Positions 8,976 to 21,892 of a DNA stretch of 64,000 nt are shown piece by piece. The position numbers and the translations under genes were made by a program. This stretch comes from Clusia tigrina. Its lineage: Eukaryota > Arthropoda > Insecta > Diptera > Clusiidae. The stretch lies in contig OV050031.1 in assembly GCA_920105625.2 (NCBI GenBank), forward strand, positions 224,798,194 to 224,862,193, in the 5' to 3' direction. The notes under the pieces were generated by a model, which was not told where the DNA came from, searched no databases, and worked only from the letters and a program-made list of their open reading frames with translations. How positions within the stretch are numbered: position 1 is the first letter of the stretch; every line of letters starts with the position of its first letter.

Positions 8976-11198
8976 CACTATAGTATTATTATAGTCGAAT
9001 AATAGTGAATTTTTCAGTATATGAGTGATTTAATTAATTACGTTTCACCGGACAATTTCTTACTTTAGCTTACACGAATTAACTCAATAGATGCGTTCCT
9101 GAATGGCGGCGTCTCAGTGTTCGACTTTTATTTTAACCCAATTGTCTTCGACATCATCTCGTCAACGTACTCTGAATCTATCGTTATATTTGGTAATTAA
9201 ATGTTTGAAGTTTATAAACAATTATTGCCGTCGATTGTCACTGAAACACTTGATGTGCCTTGTCTATCAAAATCTTGGTCCTTTACGTATTTTACTATCA
9301 CTACTCCTGCACAATTTCATGAATTCTTGAGGAACATGTCGTACCTCCTATATGGAAATGAGGAGTATAATTTATACATTCATGTATATGCGCTGTATTT
9401 ATATGGCTACATATGACCTTATATCTGCATACGCATTCATACCTGCCGTCTTCACTGGAGGGTCTCACAAAATTAATATTCCCCGAACCCGAAGTATTCA
9501 GTCGTATGATTCTGTATCCATGTAACGTAGACAGGAGATGAATTGCCATATAACAGAACCGCAAAGTCATCTCTTAATCCATCTCAGCACACACCTGTTC
9601 CCCCGCTGTTTTTATATATAATAAAAAAACACACAAAAATATGACAGCAAATCTACTTACAATGCCATACAATGTCGACTACATTGTCAACTGAAATGCT
9701 CTTATGAATGTTTGTTTGCGAAAGGATTTAAATCAATTGTAAATGTCCCGAATCCTATTTGCAAAATACCGGCGAGACATGAACAGTGTATGGAAAGTTC
9801 ATTAAGTCCGCTTGGGTGTCCATTGAATGCTGAACGAGACGAGTAAATTAAAATGCTGGAAATTTGCGGAGTTCGCCCGGGACACACCCCTCACATTTGA
9901 CACATGCAAGTACCGTGCATGAACGAAAGGTGCCATCCATTTGTTTCATTCATCAATAGCGTCCATTCAGTGCGAGAAGTGCTCGGGCTTTATAAAGTGA
10001 AGTGGTACTTGAGTAGGGAACACAAATACAACTGCAATAAAACTACAGCACTACAGAAAGAGAACAAACAAAGGAACAGCAGGTTACACAAGGATTTGGA
10101 GAACTCACTTTGCCGACTTTGTCGAGCTTGTTATTTAATTATTAATGCCTTTTACATATTTTCATGCGTTAATAGGAATTTAAATTTTTAATAAGATTTT
10201 CAGTTGGTATGGGTTTTTGTGGTTGTTGTAATTGGTTTCATGGAACGAGACACACACAATTTTGGTCAGTTTAAAAATTAATTTTTATTTATTTAATGAG
10301 TGTGTGACCAAAATCAGTGTAGTCCGTGGACATTTAGGGTGATGAGACATGGAGATGTGAGTATAATGGGAAATTTAATGATGTGTAGCGAACTGTTGTA
10401 CTTCATCTAATATCATAGATACATCTAGGTAAGATGATCGAAGGGATCGTTTGTTCAAAAGGTTACTGAAGTTAAAGAATCGATGCTTCACTGAAGATTA
10501 AAAATAGTACATTAGTTATCGATATTATTTAGTGAATTCCCTTTGATCTATATGAGTACTTTCTCCACAGGATATTACGCGGACAGCCTTGTTCGATTCA
10601 CCAACTTCAAATTGTTATATGCAGCTAATTTTGAAATTTGCGTAGGATCACAACAGTGAAACTTAACGAAGTCGTTATGTTCAACGAGTTAGCATTGATT
10701 CACTAATATGAAATGTGTTGTCTAGTGCAACTTTTATGGTTTGTAAGAATTATTGCATATAAAAATATCAGTATTGACCCAACATTTGTTTTCAGATCTG
10801 ATAAATCAATAGAAATTATGAACTCAGATATTTCTTTGTGGTTTTTTACCATCGAGTACTTGCAACTTGGATGGGAATCAAAGTTAACTTCCATCAAATT
10901 AGTAAATAAAAACATGTGTAAATAAATTTTTGCAATATTCTTTCCATACTTAAAGCAAGATACACAAAAATATCACAATTCACAGAATCTTCCTTACAAA
11001 TCCAGTGAGTCAGTCCAGTGTGAGTATAAGCAGCGAGTATTATTATAAAGAGTGTGCAGTTCGTTCTTTATGATATTGAACTCGTTAGTTTTGGCGAGGT
11101 TACTGATAGGTGGCAAATTTTTCATACTCATATTTGCAACAACCTAAGAAATCCAGCTAGCATTTTCTTCTTGTAGAAGTTGATATCACCAACGATAT
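8976..11198. other. Unique-looking AT-rich DNA, no gene recognised
   Basis: About 2.2 kb in which frames are short and show no recognisable domain. I see no repeat structure of note. Confidence 0.5.
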
Positions 11199-12107
11199 AA
11201 AGGGTTTTTCAAAAGAAACGCTACAAAAGTAAATCGATAGTGACAGCAAACGACACCATATTTTCCCCCGTTTTTTTGACATTTCTCTTCAGTAAGGTTT
11301 GCCATTTCATCATGCAAAGATATACGAGCCAACAACGAGTCGAAATTATTAAAATTTACTACCGAAATTCGGAGTCAGTCGCCTCAACTTTAAGAGCGCT
11401 ACGTCCAATTTATGATGAGGCTCATTTCTGGCTGAATGGCTTCGTCAATAAGCAAAATATGCGTTATTGGTTAGACAGCAATCTACACGTACTCCATGAG
11501 TCATCATTGCATCCCGAACAAATTACGGTTTGGTGCGGTTTATGGGCCGGCAGCGTCATTGGGCCGTACTTCTTGCGTGTGATCAAGACCGGCACATTAC
11601 TATGAATGCGAATCGCTACGGTTCAATGATAACCGAATATTTTTGGCCCCAATTGGATAATATGGTGGTTCCAACAGGACGGCGCCACAAGCCACACAGA
11701 GAATGTCACAATCAATTTACTGCAAACCAAGTTTGGTGAACGTGTTATCTCACGAAATGGCCCAGTCGATTGGCCGCCTCGGTCGTGCGATTTGACGCCG
11801 TTCCTGTGGGGCTACGTCAAGTCTATGGTCTATGTCAACAAGCCAGCGACGATTGATGAACTTCGTACGAATATCGAACGTGAAATTGCAGCAGTATCGG
11901 CCGATTTATGCTTGAAAACCGTTGAAAATTGGGTTCAGCGTCTGGACTTCTGCAAGCGTGCCTGTGGTGGCCATGCAAAAGAAATCGAGTTCCATACATA
12001 ATGGCATCGAACGTACTTTCACAGGAATAAAGAATTTCATTGATATCTAAAACCGGTTTTGTTTTATTTAAAAAAACTTTTGTAGCGCTCTTATTCAAAA
12101 ACCCTAT
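11199..12107 (+). mobile_element. Tc1/mariner-superfamily transposon, internally deleted
   Basis: Inverted termini read GGGTTTTTCAAAAG...CGCTACAAAAG at 11202 and, reversed, GGGTTTTTGAATAAG...CGCTACAAAAG ending at 12105, with AT/TA-rich flanks. Between them is a mariner-type transposase relic. Length is about 0.9 kb against roughly 1.3 kb for a typical full element, consistent with a central deletion. Confidence 0.85.
11312..12001 (+). pseudogene. Mariner-type transposase, deleted and frameshifted
   Basis: The ATG at 11312 starts MQRYTSQQRVEIIKIYYRN, a helix-turn-helix DNA-binding start. After SVASTLRALRPIY the protein jumps to DEAHFWLNGFVNKQNMRYW, the block around the first catalytic Asp, so the rest of the DNA-binding domain and linker (on the order of 140 residues) is deleted. 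Frameshifts follow near 11575 and 11660. Later blocks ITEYFWPQLD, WFQQDGATSHT (second Asp), PVDWPPRSCDLTP (third acidic position) and FLWGYVKSMVYVNKPATIDE remain readable, ending HAKEIEFHT and a stop. DLTP joins FLWGYV directly where relatives usually have a few more residues, suggesting a small in-frame loss. Not functional; it could serve only as a substrate for a full-length relative. Confidence 0.87.
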
Positions 12108-12822
12108 ATATTTACATAGTAATACAAAATACTTTCGATTTCGTTCAGATTATTCAACCGAACTTGCATGATTATCTCCCATTTGTTGAAGGAAAAAAGA
12201 ATGCAAAAGTAAAAGTAAGCAATGAACTACATTCAAATAGGATTTGGTTCAATCTTCTAACTCCGCATTCTCGTTAACAGTTTTATGTTAAATCTAACAT
12301 TTGGCTAACAGTGCCATTTACATAGCCATGGAAATAATTTCTTTTACAGGCGTGAGAAAAGCGAATACTCCTCATTTAATGTTATTTGGTGACTCGTTGG
12401 AAGTAGTACACAATGAAAGTATCGAGTAACAAAGTAACGATACTTTTATCGCGTCAGGAAGAAAATAAATTCAGTTTATAAAAACTGGGCGAAAATGGTC
12501 AGCAGGTCACAGTTGTAGCATTATTAAACAAATGTGACTGAAGCTCGAACCGAAAAGATTCTTTCTATCTCCTAATAAGAAACTTATTTCATCTTATGAA
12601 TACTCAGGAAGGTAATACAGTTTGTTGAAAGGTATGTTCAATTCTCCAGAGAAATCCTCAAAATATCTCGAAGGAATTCGTTTACGGACTTTATGAAGTT
12701 AGTATCGAGGACATTCTGAACTTAATTAAGAGCTCGAATTGAGGGACTTGATACTAAGAAGGGCTCATAATAAGCCGATAGCCCTGGCAGCTACTGCTTT
12801 TTAAATTATAATTTTAATTGTA

Positions 12823-12863
<41 letters not shown>

Positions 12864-15254
12864 TAATAATAATAATAATCGTAAATGAGTTCTGTAAAAC
12901 ACACAGAGACATCTTGTTTAAAGTGCTAATACTAATAGAAGCCCCACCGACCAATTCACCTAACTTAACTGATTTGATTATTTACCACTTTTCATTAAAA
13001 TAAACAATCTCCACATCGCTTTTATATTTAATATTAATTTGCCGTTGACTTCTTAATTCGTTAATGAAATGTGAGAGACGCCTCCTTATTAGTCGACCAC
13101 GTTGATGACGTTTTGTGGCTGCAACCCCAACACCAACTCATGCGTGCCGTGCTTTGCCAGCAGTGTAGCCAGCAAATGAGCAGACTGCTGCCAGTCGGAC
13201 TGGGTTCAGTAACGGAAGGATGCATAGGAGTCGGAGTCGTGTTCTGTTGGATGTACTCGTAAGCGCACTTGGGGCATAAAAATCAAAATGCAGTCAAATT
13301 GCTGAACAGTTGTTATAAAAAATTAAAACAATATTCATGTAAGAGTCATGTGAGTGCATTTGGTGGACATACTCGTAAAGTGCTGGGCTACTGCACGCAG
13401 CGGCGAATGGCGGGCGCCAATTCATTTGCGAATCTTAAACTGCTTGACCGAGCAGACGGACGCTTGGATATGGTTAAACGGGGGCATTAAAAAGGCCCTG
13501 CACACACAACAATTCATAAAATTCTTAATTTGTTTGAGGATGTCTTTCGTGCCATTCCTCTCCTGCCACCGTTGCGACAGTTCCAACTACTGCGACCGCT
13601 CCATTGTGCCCGTGCGGTACTTGCTGCATACCTAAGCGCAGTAAAGAAGTCGCGTAACATTTTAATTGTCAACACCAATTGTCAAACTGCAATAAATCGT
13701 GAGCATCCGAAACGAGGTGCAACTGCCAAGCGAAGAATGGCCGACCAAATGACTGCGAGTCCGTCGTATTGGAATAAGAAAACGCCGCACTGGCGAACAA
13801 CAAAAGCAACAGAAAAGTACAAACAAAAAAGCCAACCAGAAAAAGGAAAAGGAGACCTTCTTCAGGGTCACATAAATCCCGAGTGTTTGTTGGTAGGTAA
13901 TTTTATCGCACAGTGTTTGTGCGCGTTGAAACGGTTTAAGGAAAATTTCGATTTTACTTCTTGACAAAATTAATTGCCGACTTCATGCTAGTTGCACAGA
14001 CACACTGCGCCAACAAAGAAAGAAAATTGTAATTGTAAAAGGAAAATAAGAAAATAAGACGAGACGAAAAGAATAAAAGTAAAAAACAAGGAAAAACAAA
14101 CTGGGAACAATTTAGCAACCGCACGAGTAATGGGAGCAATTTCACAGCCACCAACGTGGTGGCTACATTTTAATTTAAGTGTTTACGAGTACACAGCCTT
14201 GTCGACGGCTGGTCGGGATCTCGGAATGGCATTGAATTTTTCTTTCTTTCTTCTGCGGCATGAATGAGTTCTTTATGGGATTCGCACAATGGCAGCCAAC
14301 GAAATGGAGAGATCACTTTTAGCACCGTGGTAGCGGGAGAATTTGATTCAAAGTGCCACATTATCATTGAGTTGGATTTAGTTGTAGTTCCTTGAACATA
14401 ATACGCATCGTCCATTGTGTGAGGTCTTCGAGAACGCCCTTCACCGTTTTTCTTTCGTTTGAGCGCCTGAATTGGAAGCGAAATTTATGTCCAAATTCTT
14501 AATTCTTTTCAAGTTTTGTTACACATTTGATTTGTGACTCGGTGTAGCCTTTCAAAAATTATTATCACACATTACTTATTTTCGGGCGATATTTATTGTG
14601 CCATGAGTATGATAGGCCGGTGATACTCCAGCGATACCATCTACTCTACGCGCTGCTGTGACTTGAATGTGCCCGAAACCAATAAAACAGTTTTAAGCTG
14701 ATTTTAATTGGGGTTTCTTTGAATGATCTATGATCACTAAATCTAATTTAGTGCTCTTCGTCTGGTCACCATGTCCAGTTGCTGTTTATAGAGTTGTTTT
14801 ATTCGAATGGCTTAGCACATGTTTCAGGTGCTTTTTGTTAACGATTTAGTGCCTTCCATGCAAGTCGCTCGGTATAGAAGAAACAGAAAGTCTGTGGGAG
14901 CTCTTTTTATTGGGTATTAATTCTTATTCATAGTTACAAATCAACATAAATACTCTTAGATTCATGGTGTTTGTAGTCGTAGCCACATTTACAAAATGGG
15001 TTTGTAAAACTTCGCTCTTTAGTGTGGTTAGGGCTAAATGAGGGTTTAGGGCATAGTCAACCGAAGCATACCACATTGACTACAATATTAGATTCATTAT
15101 AAATGACAGAAACTATATTAAAACCAAACACAGAGCGGATATTTCAATTGCGTTATGTGTTGAAATTAGGATGACATAATTGGCATTTTCCTTAAAAGTC
15201 CTTTTTGGATCTCCACAATTACTAAAAGTGATTTACCTGTTCCAAAATTGAAAT
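12108..15254. other. Long unique stretch with AAT microsatellite, no gene recognised
   Basis: An (AAT)n run sits at about 12823-12880. Frames of 100-144 codons at 13530-13964 lack domains and look like chance. I see no convincing exon. Confidence 0.5.
12823..12880. repeat. (AAT)n microsatellite
   Basis: About 19 trinucleotide units with one AAC interruption. Confidence 0.9.
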
Positions 15255-16115
15255 TGGAACATATTTGTTCGGCCTTCAGATAAGATTCCATTGGCCCTTA
15301 TATAAAGGTGTCCTGCCATTCCGAATATCTTATGTGTTTCTGAAAGTCCATGTCCTTTCGGAAATTCCATGTCTGAATTTGATCTGAGCTTGTAAAGTTG
15401 TTCCGATCTTCTGAAGATGTCCTGTCCTTCCGAAAATACCAAGCCCTTTTAGAAATATCATTAAGTTCTGAATATGCCAAATAATTCTGAGAATGCCAGG
15501 TCCCTTCGAAACTTTCCTGGCCTTCTGAATTTTTTCTGATCTTCAGAACTTAGAATATGCCAAGTTATTCTGAGAAAGCCATGTTCTTCTGAAACGTCCC
15601 TGGCCTTCTGAATTTCTTCTGATCTTCTAATGTTTTTCCGATCTTCTGAAGATGTCCTGTCCTTCCGAAAATACCAAGCCCTTTTAGAAATATCATTAAG
15701 TTCTGAATATGCCAAATAATTCTGAGAATGCCAGGTCCCTTCGAAACTTTCATGGCCTTCTGAATTCTTTTTGATCTTCTAATGTCGTTCCGATCTTTTG
15801 AAGATGTTCTGTCCTTCCGAAAATGCCATGCCCTTCCAGAAATACCATTAAGTACAGAATATGCCAATTTATTCTGAGAATGCCATGTTCTTCTGAAACT
15901 TCCCTGGCCTTCTGAGTTTGTTCTGATCTTCTAAAGTTGTTCCGATCTTTTGAAGATGCTCTGCCATTCCGAAAATTCCATGCCCCTTCAAAAATATCAT
16001 TAAGTTCTGAATTTGCCAAGTTATTCTGTGAAAGCCATGTCCTTCTGAAAATTCCATGGCTTTCTGAAAATTCCCTGGCGTTGATTTCCCCTTTTGAAGA
16101 TGTCCTGTTCATACA
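15255..16115. repeat. 19-bp minisatellite with 152-bp higher-order period
   Basis: The array is built of units such as GTCCTTCTGAAAATTCCAT, GGCTTTCTGAAAATTCCCT, GTTATTCTGTGAAAGCCAT and TAAGTTCTGAATTTGCCAA, each 19 bp. Corresponding units recur at 15715, 15867 and 16019, exactly 152 bp (8 x 19) apart, and again at 15480 after an enlarged 235-bp step. Minus-strand frames read repetitive peptides, but neither 19 nor 152 is a multiple of three, so frames change from unit to unit and the array is not a gene. Confidence 0.9.
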
Positions 16116-17362
16116 TTCACACTTTTGTAACACACTTTTTGGTTTATCTTATTTATCTTTATTCATTTCCAATATTTTTTTCAGTGTATAGAGTAAAAAT
16201 TTCACTCTAATTTTGGTACGTACCATTTGTGACGAAATAGTCTTTTCAGTATTTATGAATAAAGCGATTCAATGGACATGGATATGTGCACTTGTCGGAA
16301 CATTCCGGAAAGCAGAGTTCGACCACGAAAGTCAACGTAGATCGATAGAGCTCAGTTGTAACTCGGAACTAACCACAATAAGACTGTTCATTGAAGAGTA
16401 AAAGTTCAACTTTCTCCACCGTGGTTGTAAATTAGACTTTGTTCAGCATTTCTTAAGTGAATTGCTATTAAATTAAACTACTCTCATTGACTTCAAACTC
16501 ACCACAATCCAGTCATAGAACATTTGGCTATAAACTAATCTTCGTGACAAATTATCAATGGCTACGGTTGAGTTTGATTCGGCAATTAATTCCCGTCCAC
16601 TGCTAAAAGCAATTATGTATTTACTTGTGTTTCTGTACATATTTCAATATCTTATCTATTCAAGTTTTATGTTCATAAATAGCTTATAAATTGCCTTGGC
16701 TACTGTGGGCTCAAATCGGACAATTCGGGTCGCAGTGGGCATAATTGCCTATTACAATGATTGTATTTGTTGAAACATGCAAGCGCTAATTTATGGTAAT
16801 TAAAAAGTAAAAAAAAGAACGCCACACAAAAACAAAACAAAAACGTAACAATTACCAGCGACTTATCCAGTGGGGCACCACAGCACCATGGCCAAGGAGT
16901 CCATGTATAGCGTGGCGTCAGCGATATGTGTGCATGTGCCGCCCATACACGTCCGTGGGCAGCTGGGGCGAGGTGGTTGCGTGCCGACACACGGTTGCTT
17001 GTGTAATATCAATTTACGATATGTGAAACAAACGAAAAACAAACAAAATTTTATAAAATTTGTCGCAACGTTCGCAAAGTGTTTTATATAAGGTTAGTTG
17101 CTGTACTGGGCTTTTGACACCTTTTGACGCAGTGGGCGTGCAATTGAAATTTAATTATAGAGAACTTTTTCACAAAACATGAACGCGAATATATTTATTC
17201 CATCTATATAAGATGAAGGTAGGTATTGATCAATTGTAAAGAATATATATATGCATACCTATACATATGTGGAACGGAATTTTTATACTGAAGACTGTGG
17301 TGGGACATAAAGCTCTTTATAATATCTTTATTATAAATATGTATACTCTTTCTTATATATCT
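16116..17362. other. Unique DNA, no gene recognised
   Basis: AT-rich with a GC-richer island near 16870-17000. No domain or splice-supported exon seen. Confidence 0.5.
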
Positions 17363-17620
17363 TTACATGATCGGACTTATCACTACTTCAAGTATGTTCA
17401 AGGAATAAAGTGTCTGACTTACCAGTTTTGGTATCGGTACCGTAAAGAAGCAAATCTCCTTATTCAAGCACTAATTGGTTAAACAGGATGTTTATGTTTC
17501 GTGTTATTTACACTTTACATAATAATTATATGCATATAAACGGTACCGATACCAAAACTGGTAAGTCAGACACTTTATTCCTTGAACATACTTGAAGTAG
17601 TGATAAGTCTGATCGTGTAA
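17363..17620. repeat. Long inverted repeat, 81-bp arms, 96-bp spacer
   Basis: Left arm 17363-17443 and right arm 17540-17620 are reverse complements with two mismatches in 81 bases, around a 96-base spacer. A transcript would fold into a long hairpin. The right-arm content (ACTTTATTCCTTGAACATA, GTGATAAGTCTGATC) is related to the tandem units at 18.6-19.6 kb, so the structure may come from inverted duplication of that repeat. Confidence 0.92.
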
Positions 17621-18147
17621 CCATACATCATCTGTAAGAGGCCAATACGCTGGCTATATTATTGGAGTCACAAAAAGGACTCGCTCGGAAAACGATGAAG
17701 AAGTATATTTCAAGCTTAGGGAGGTAAGTAAAATGACTGACAAGCCTCAGATCACCCCAATTAGCACTAGTGACATTTTGATGCCATATGCTCGCGATGA
17801 AGAAAGATGAAGATATATAATTGCAACAAGCTAGAGTTGTTTATAAATAGGGATAGGTCTGAAAGTTCTTATCTACACCAATGCCCCAGACTCTCTAGAA
17901 ATGGACTTCCGAAATATTTGAGTCTCATGCGAGCAAGGCTACAAAGGCCACAAAGAAAGTGGAGGAATATTTCTTTCTCTTGTGGGTCTTTGCAGCTTCT
18001 GCAATGAGCATTGAACGGAAAGCACATTTTTTGAGTGTGGGTGCCTATAGTCCAATGACCCGTGCAGACTACTTAAGATTGATATTGGTTTATCTGGGTT
18101 TATGAAGAGGATGATTCGTTCTTCTTGCTCTGTAATTATATATATAT
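17621..18147 (+). other. Diverged 370-bp-type repeat and possible non-LTR C-terminal scrap
   Basis: Around 17620-17740 the sequence resembles the units at 18.9 and 19.3 kb (GAAAACGATGAAGAAGTATATTT). From 17940 a broken frame gives FSCGSLQLLQ, stop, ALNGKHIFECGCL, weakly like a retroelement C-terminal zinc knuckle. This last reading is uncertain. Confidence 0.35.
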
Positions 18148-18575
18148 GGTCCTATGGCTCCGCGGGGGAGCAAATGGCCGCAACAAGGTACCTCTCTCTT
18201 TTGCGCCAACCTTTTGATTTCGCTCCAGGTTTTGTTGGCTTTGAATACGTCAGCTTCCAGATTCCTCCTCCAGGTCAGTGATGGCATGCCTGTGCGACGG
18301 CTGCCTTGCGTCGATTGCGCTGCGGTTGGTCTCTGGTGTGGTCTCTTCTTCACACGTGCCCAAGCCAGCCCCATTTCCTTTTCAGGATTTCCAGGCGCAT
18401 TGGTGTCTGGTTACAGCGATTTCACAGGTCAGTGTTTGAGATCGTATCGGGCCAGAAAATTATTAAAATTTTACGGAGACAACGATTGATGAAAACCTGC
18501 TGCGTTTGGAGGTCAGAGACTGCAAGGTTCCAGGTTTCACAACCGTACATAAGAGTGGACTTCACGTTGGAGTTA
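18148..18575 (-). pseudogene. RTE-like retrotransposon C-terminal fragment
   Basis: The minus strand reads NVKSTLMYGCETWNLAVSDL, QQVFINRCLRKIL, IFWPDTISNTDL, then RLEILKRKWGWLGHV and, shifted, RRTGMPSLTWRRNLEAD, KTWSEIKRLAQ. The LMYGCETW and KWGWLGHV blocks are the post-RT region of a large family of endonuclease/reverse-transcriptase retroelements; assignment to the RTE group is tentative. At least one stop and one frameshift inactivate it. It ends at a TATATA tract near 18150, a likely 3' tail, and lies within the region of 370-bp repeats. Confidence 0.75.
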
Positions 18576-18599
18576 AATTTTTTTTTTTTGTGTGCACTG

Positions 18600-19565
18600 T
18601 AATGAAGTTTACTCAATTCTATCGTAAGACATTGCTCTGTTTTAAGACATTACCGGCAGATTTCGTCTGCATATTTCAGAGTTTCCACTTATCTTCCAGA
18701 AGCATTTCACATAATTCTCAGAAAAACCTTCAAAATAGTTCAGAGACAGGTGATTGGTAATTCCTTTTTAGAGGAGCAAGCTTGCACCAATTCAATGGTT
18801 CACTTATGTTACCTCAGTGATGGTATGTTAAGGGTTGACTAAGGATTTCCATACGATTCCATGCCCTAATCTGATAAATCTTTACACACTTTATTCCTTG
18901 ACCATAGTAGTGATGAGTCTGATCATGTCAATATACTGACTATTTTTTCATGAAATGGACTCTCACAGAGAAAACGTTGAAGAAGTGTATTTTAAGTTCA
19001 CTAAACTCTGTTTTAAGGCATTACCGGCAGATTTGGTCCGCATAATATTTCCATTTAGAATTCTCGCATGGTTCTCAGTAGAAACCTTCAAAATAGTTAA
19101 TTGGCTGGTGTCTGATAATTCCGATATAATGGAGTAAGCCTCCACCAATTCTGTGGTTCACTAATGTTACAAGTCCGTCCCTACTATGCTGGTATGTTAA
19201 TGTTTGAATAAGGATTTCCATGTAATTCCGAGCCCTAACCTGGTAATTCGAACATAATAGTGATGAGTTTGATCATGTCTGTAACAGGCCAAGATACTGA
19301 CTATTTTTTGATGGGAGTCATGAAATGGAATTTCACAGAAAACGTTGAAGAAGTGTATTTGAAGTTCACTCAACTCTATTTTAAGCATTGCCGGCAGATT
19401 TGCTCCGCATAATATGTTCAGAGTTCCGACTTAACTTCGAGAAGCATCTCACATACCTCCCAGAAAAAACTCCTAACTACCACATTGGCAGTTGTCTGAC
19501 AATTCCGATATAATGGAGCAAATCTCCACCAATTCAGTGGTTTACTTAGATTACGATTACCTCAG
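18600..19565. repeat. Tandem repeat, about 370 bp, three copies
   Basis: The word TACCGGCAGATT (or TGCCGGCAGATT) occurs at 18651, 19022 and 19389, giving periods of 371 and 367. Aligned blocks include CTCTGTTTTAAG, AGAAGCAT, AACCTTCAAAATAGTT, AATTCCGATATAATGGAG and CACCAATTC. Copies are diverged by substitutions and small indels. The first unit is incomplete on its left, where the RTE-like fragment ends. Confidence 0.85.
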
Positions 19566-20564
19566 TGAAGTGTGATCTGTTTTTTCTGAGTGTGCAATTA
19601 TCGACTATACTCGTACGAATTGGAACTCACTTCAGCACTCGTAGCTGGTTAAGGATGAGCATGGGTGTCAACAAACTTTTCGAAATTAACCTCTTTCTCG
19701 TTGCATATTAAGCAGCAATTATAAAGAAAATAGAAAACTGCAACATTGAGAAGTGGCGGAGCCGGAGCCGGAGCCGCAGCCGATACCGATGAGCCTAGAA
19801 TAAACACACGCTTGCATATATTTACAAAGGTCAACAACATTACATAAATACGTGTATATAAATATGCAAGATGCACTCGTTGAAAATTTGTTTCACATAA
19901 TTTATGCAATAAACCAGCTTAATTACGGGTACGCTGCGTCGCGTACGGCATTGCCGGCCGAAGCATGCGAATAACGTCAAGTTAAGTTGTAAGGAAATTA
20001 ACACTTGTGAACTGGAGAACCCTCTGAAATGCTGCAGCAGTGGCAGTCGCAGTCGCCGTGGCAGCAGCAACTACGAAAAACAACAACAATAACATTAACG
20101 TTGCATGTTATCCTGCCCGGCAAATACACATACGCGGACATTTATATGCCTGCGTGTATGTGTATGTGTGAAATGTCAAATAATGTCAGACGGCCAGCAA
20201 GGATGTTGGCGCAAAAAAACACCACAAAGAGCCGGCGACGAAATAATTACAAATTCATTTGTGCTGCAAATTATTTTCCATATAAATTTGTAAATTCACT
20301 CATACACACACGGGAGAAATCGTGACCACGCAGGTGGTGTTTCGAAAGTAATTGCAATAAATTAACGCCCAATTAAATACCAAACATAATATTCAATTAT
20401 TTACAACATTCAGGATTCTCAAACAGTGACCGATGGAAAGATGTTGAACGAATGTAGACTACGAGTGGGTGGTTGTGGGAGGCGAATACTCGCCTTCGAG
20501 ATTTATTCAGAACATATTTTTTATCGTAGTGTTCCAGGCGTTCAAGCAAATTAGTCGTAGCTAA
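19566..20564. other. Unique DNA, no gene recognised
   Basis: Contains short GCC/GCA-rich tracts (about 19755-19790 and 20030-20065) and no supported exon. Confidence 0.5.
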
Positions 20565-21375
20565 AGGAAGTCTTATATATAATATAGGAACACTGAATAT
20601 TATAGTAGGTAGGGAAGTAGGTAAAGCAGCTGCCGCAGGGCGAACTTAGGCCATCATTGACAATATTATAGTAAGTTGTTGGCAAAATTTTTTGAAAGCC
20701 TTTTATGTAGTATATCCTTCCAGATGATTCCAGAGTAGATTACAAAATAACATAAGAACCTGCCCCAATTTGTCTCCAATGATATCGATGGCGGAGGAGT
20801 ATTGTATCCACGGATTTGTTTATTAAGTACATAGAGTACATAGTAATTCAAATATAGGAACACTCAGGAATATAGTAAGTTGTATGCAAACTTTATTGAA
20901 AGCCTTTTATGTAGTACATACTTCCAGATCAGTAGGTTTCAATCTGACAGCAGTACAACGGCAATCTGTTTCCAATGGCGCTAAAAGGAGTATTGTATCC
21001 ATGGATTTGCTTAATAAGGATCTCACTGCATTAGTAATATGAGTACATAGTAATTCAAATATAAGTACACTCAATGCTATAGTGAGTTGTGGGCAAAACT
21101 TATTGAAAATGTTTTATATAGTACATCCTTCCAGATCCATTCCAAAGAAGGTGTTAAAGTAACAGCAGTACCTGCCAGAATTTGTTTCAATTGGAGCTAG
21201 AAGGAGTTTTGTATCCATTCTAGGGTTAGAAGTGAAGTGGGGTAGGCCGGAGAACTGCCCAAGAAGGAGGCCTCTAAATACTCAGGCATTGTACTAACAC
21301 TCTGGGCTTACTTGATTGGGTTATTAAGGATGTCACAGCATCACTAATACGAGTACATAGTAATGCAAATGGTTG
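20565..21375. repeat. Tandem repeat, about 190-217 bp, three to four copies
   Basis: TTGTATCCA occurs at 20802, 20992 and 21208 and is followed by similar GGATTTG...TTAAT blocks. Shared words include GCAAAAYTT, GAAAGCCTTTTATGTAGTA, CTTCCAGAT, GAGTACATAGTAATTCAAAT. A last partial unit ends near 21370. Confidence 0.8.
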
Positions 21376-21892
21376 GATAGTTAACCCAGGATTTATGTGA
21401 ACATTGTTGTGTAGAGCTATATACCAGGCCGTGGCACATGTGTATGGGTGCCATATCAGCCTCGGAGATATGAAGAGACTGTTCTGTACGATAATTCATA
21501 CCCTATTTCTGTAACACAGTCCTTTCGTACCCAGAGTACGTTTGTGAATTTTATCAACTCTTTTGGGTTTGACTTCCATTGCTATATCGGTCTGATTAGT
21601 AAACAAAATGGGAAAATATTAGTACCTAAAACTAATTGTTAGGACTTGAATGTTGTGGATTACTATAAGTCTGGTTATACACTAAGTTTCTGATAAACTC
21701 ACGGACTACCTACCTAGCCAGTTGAATCACTCATTCTTGGAGTAAGTTTTAGGTCTAAAAATAGTAATAGTAAGTTTCAGGTCTATAATGGAAGTAGCAG
21801 TTCATCAGGTCGAAAGAAATCCACACAAAATGCAATACACTGCATATAAACAATGTATGGGAAATTTCTTAAATCTTTAGTTCTATATCCAA
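21376..21892. other. Spacer, no gene recognised
   Basis: One short repeat (AGTAAGTTTTAGGTCTAAAAAT and AGTAAGTTTCAGGTCTA) near 21740-21785; otherwise nothing identified. Confidence 0.5.

Noticed and set aside
13530..13964. 144-codon plus-strand frame
   Set aside because: Composition is low-complexity and Lys/Thr-rich at the end, no domain, opposed by another frame of similar length.
15233..16133. Overlapping minus-strand frames of 60-127 codons as a repeat protein
   Set aside because: They arise from a 19-bp repeat whose period is not a multiple of three; frames swap between units.
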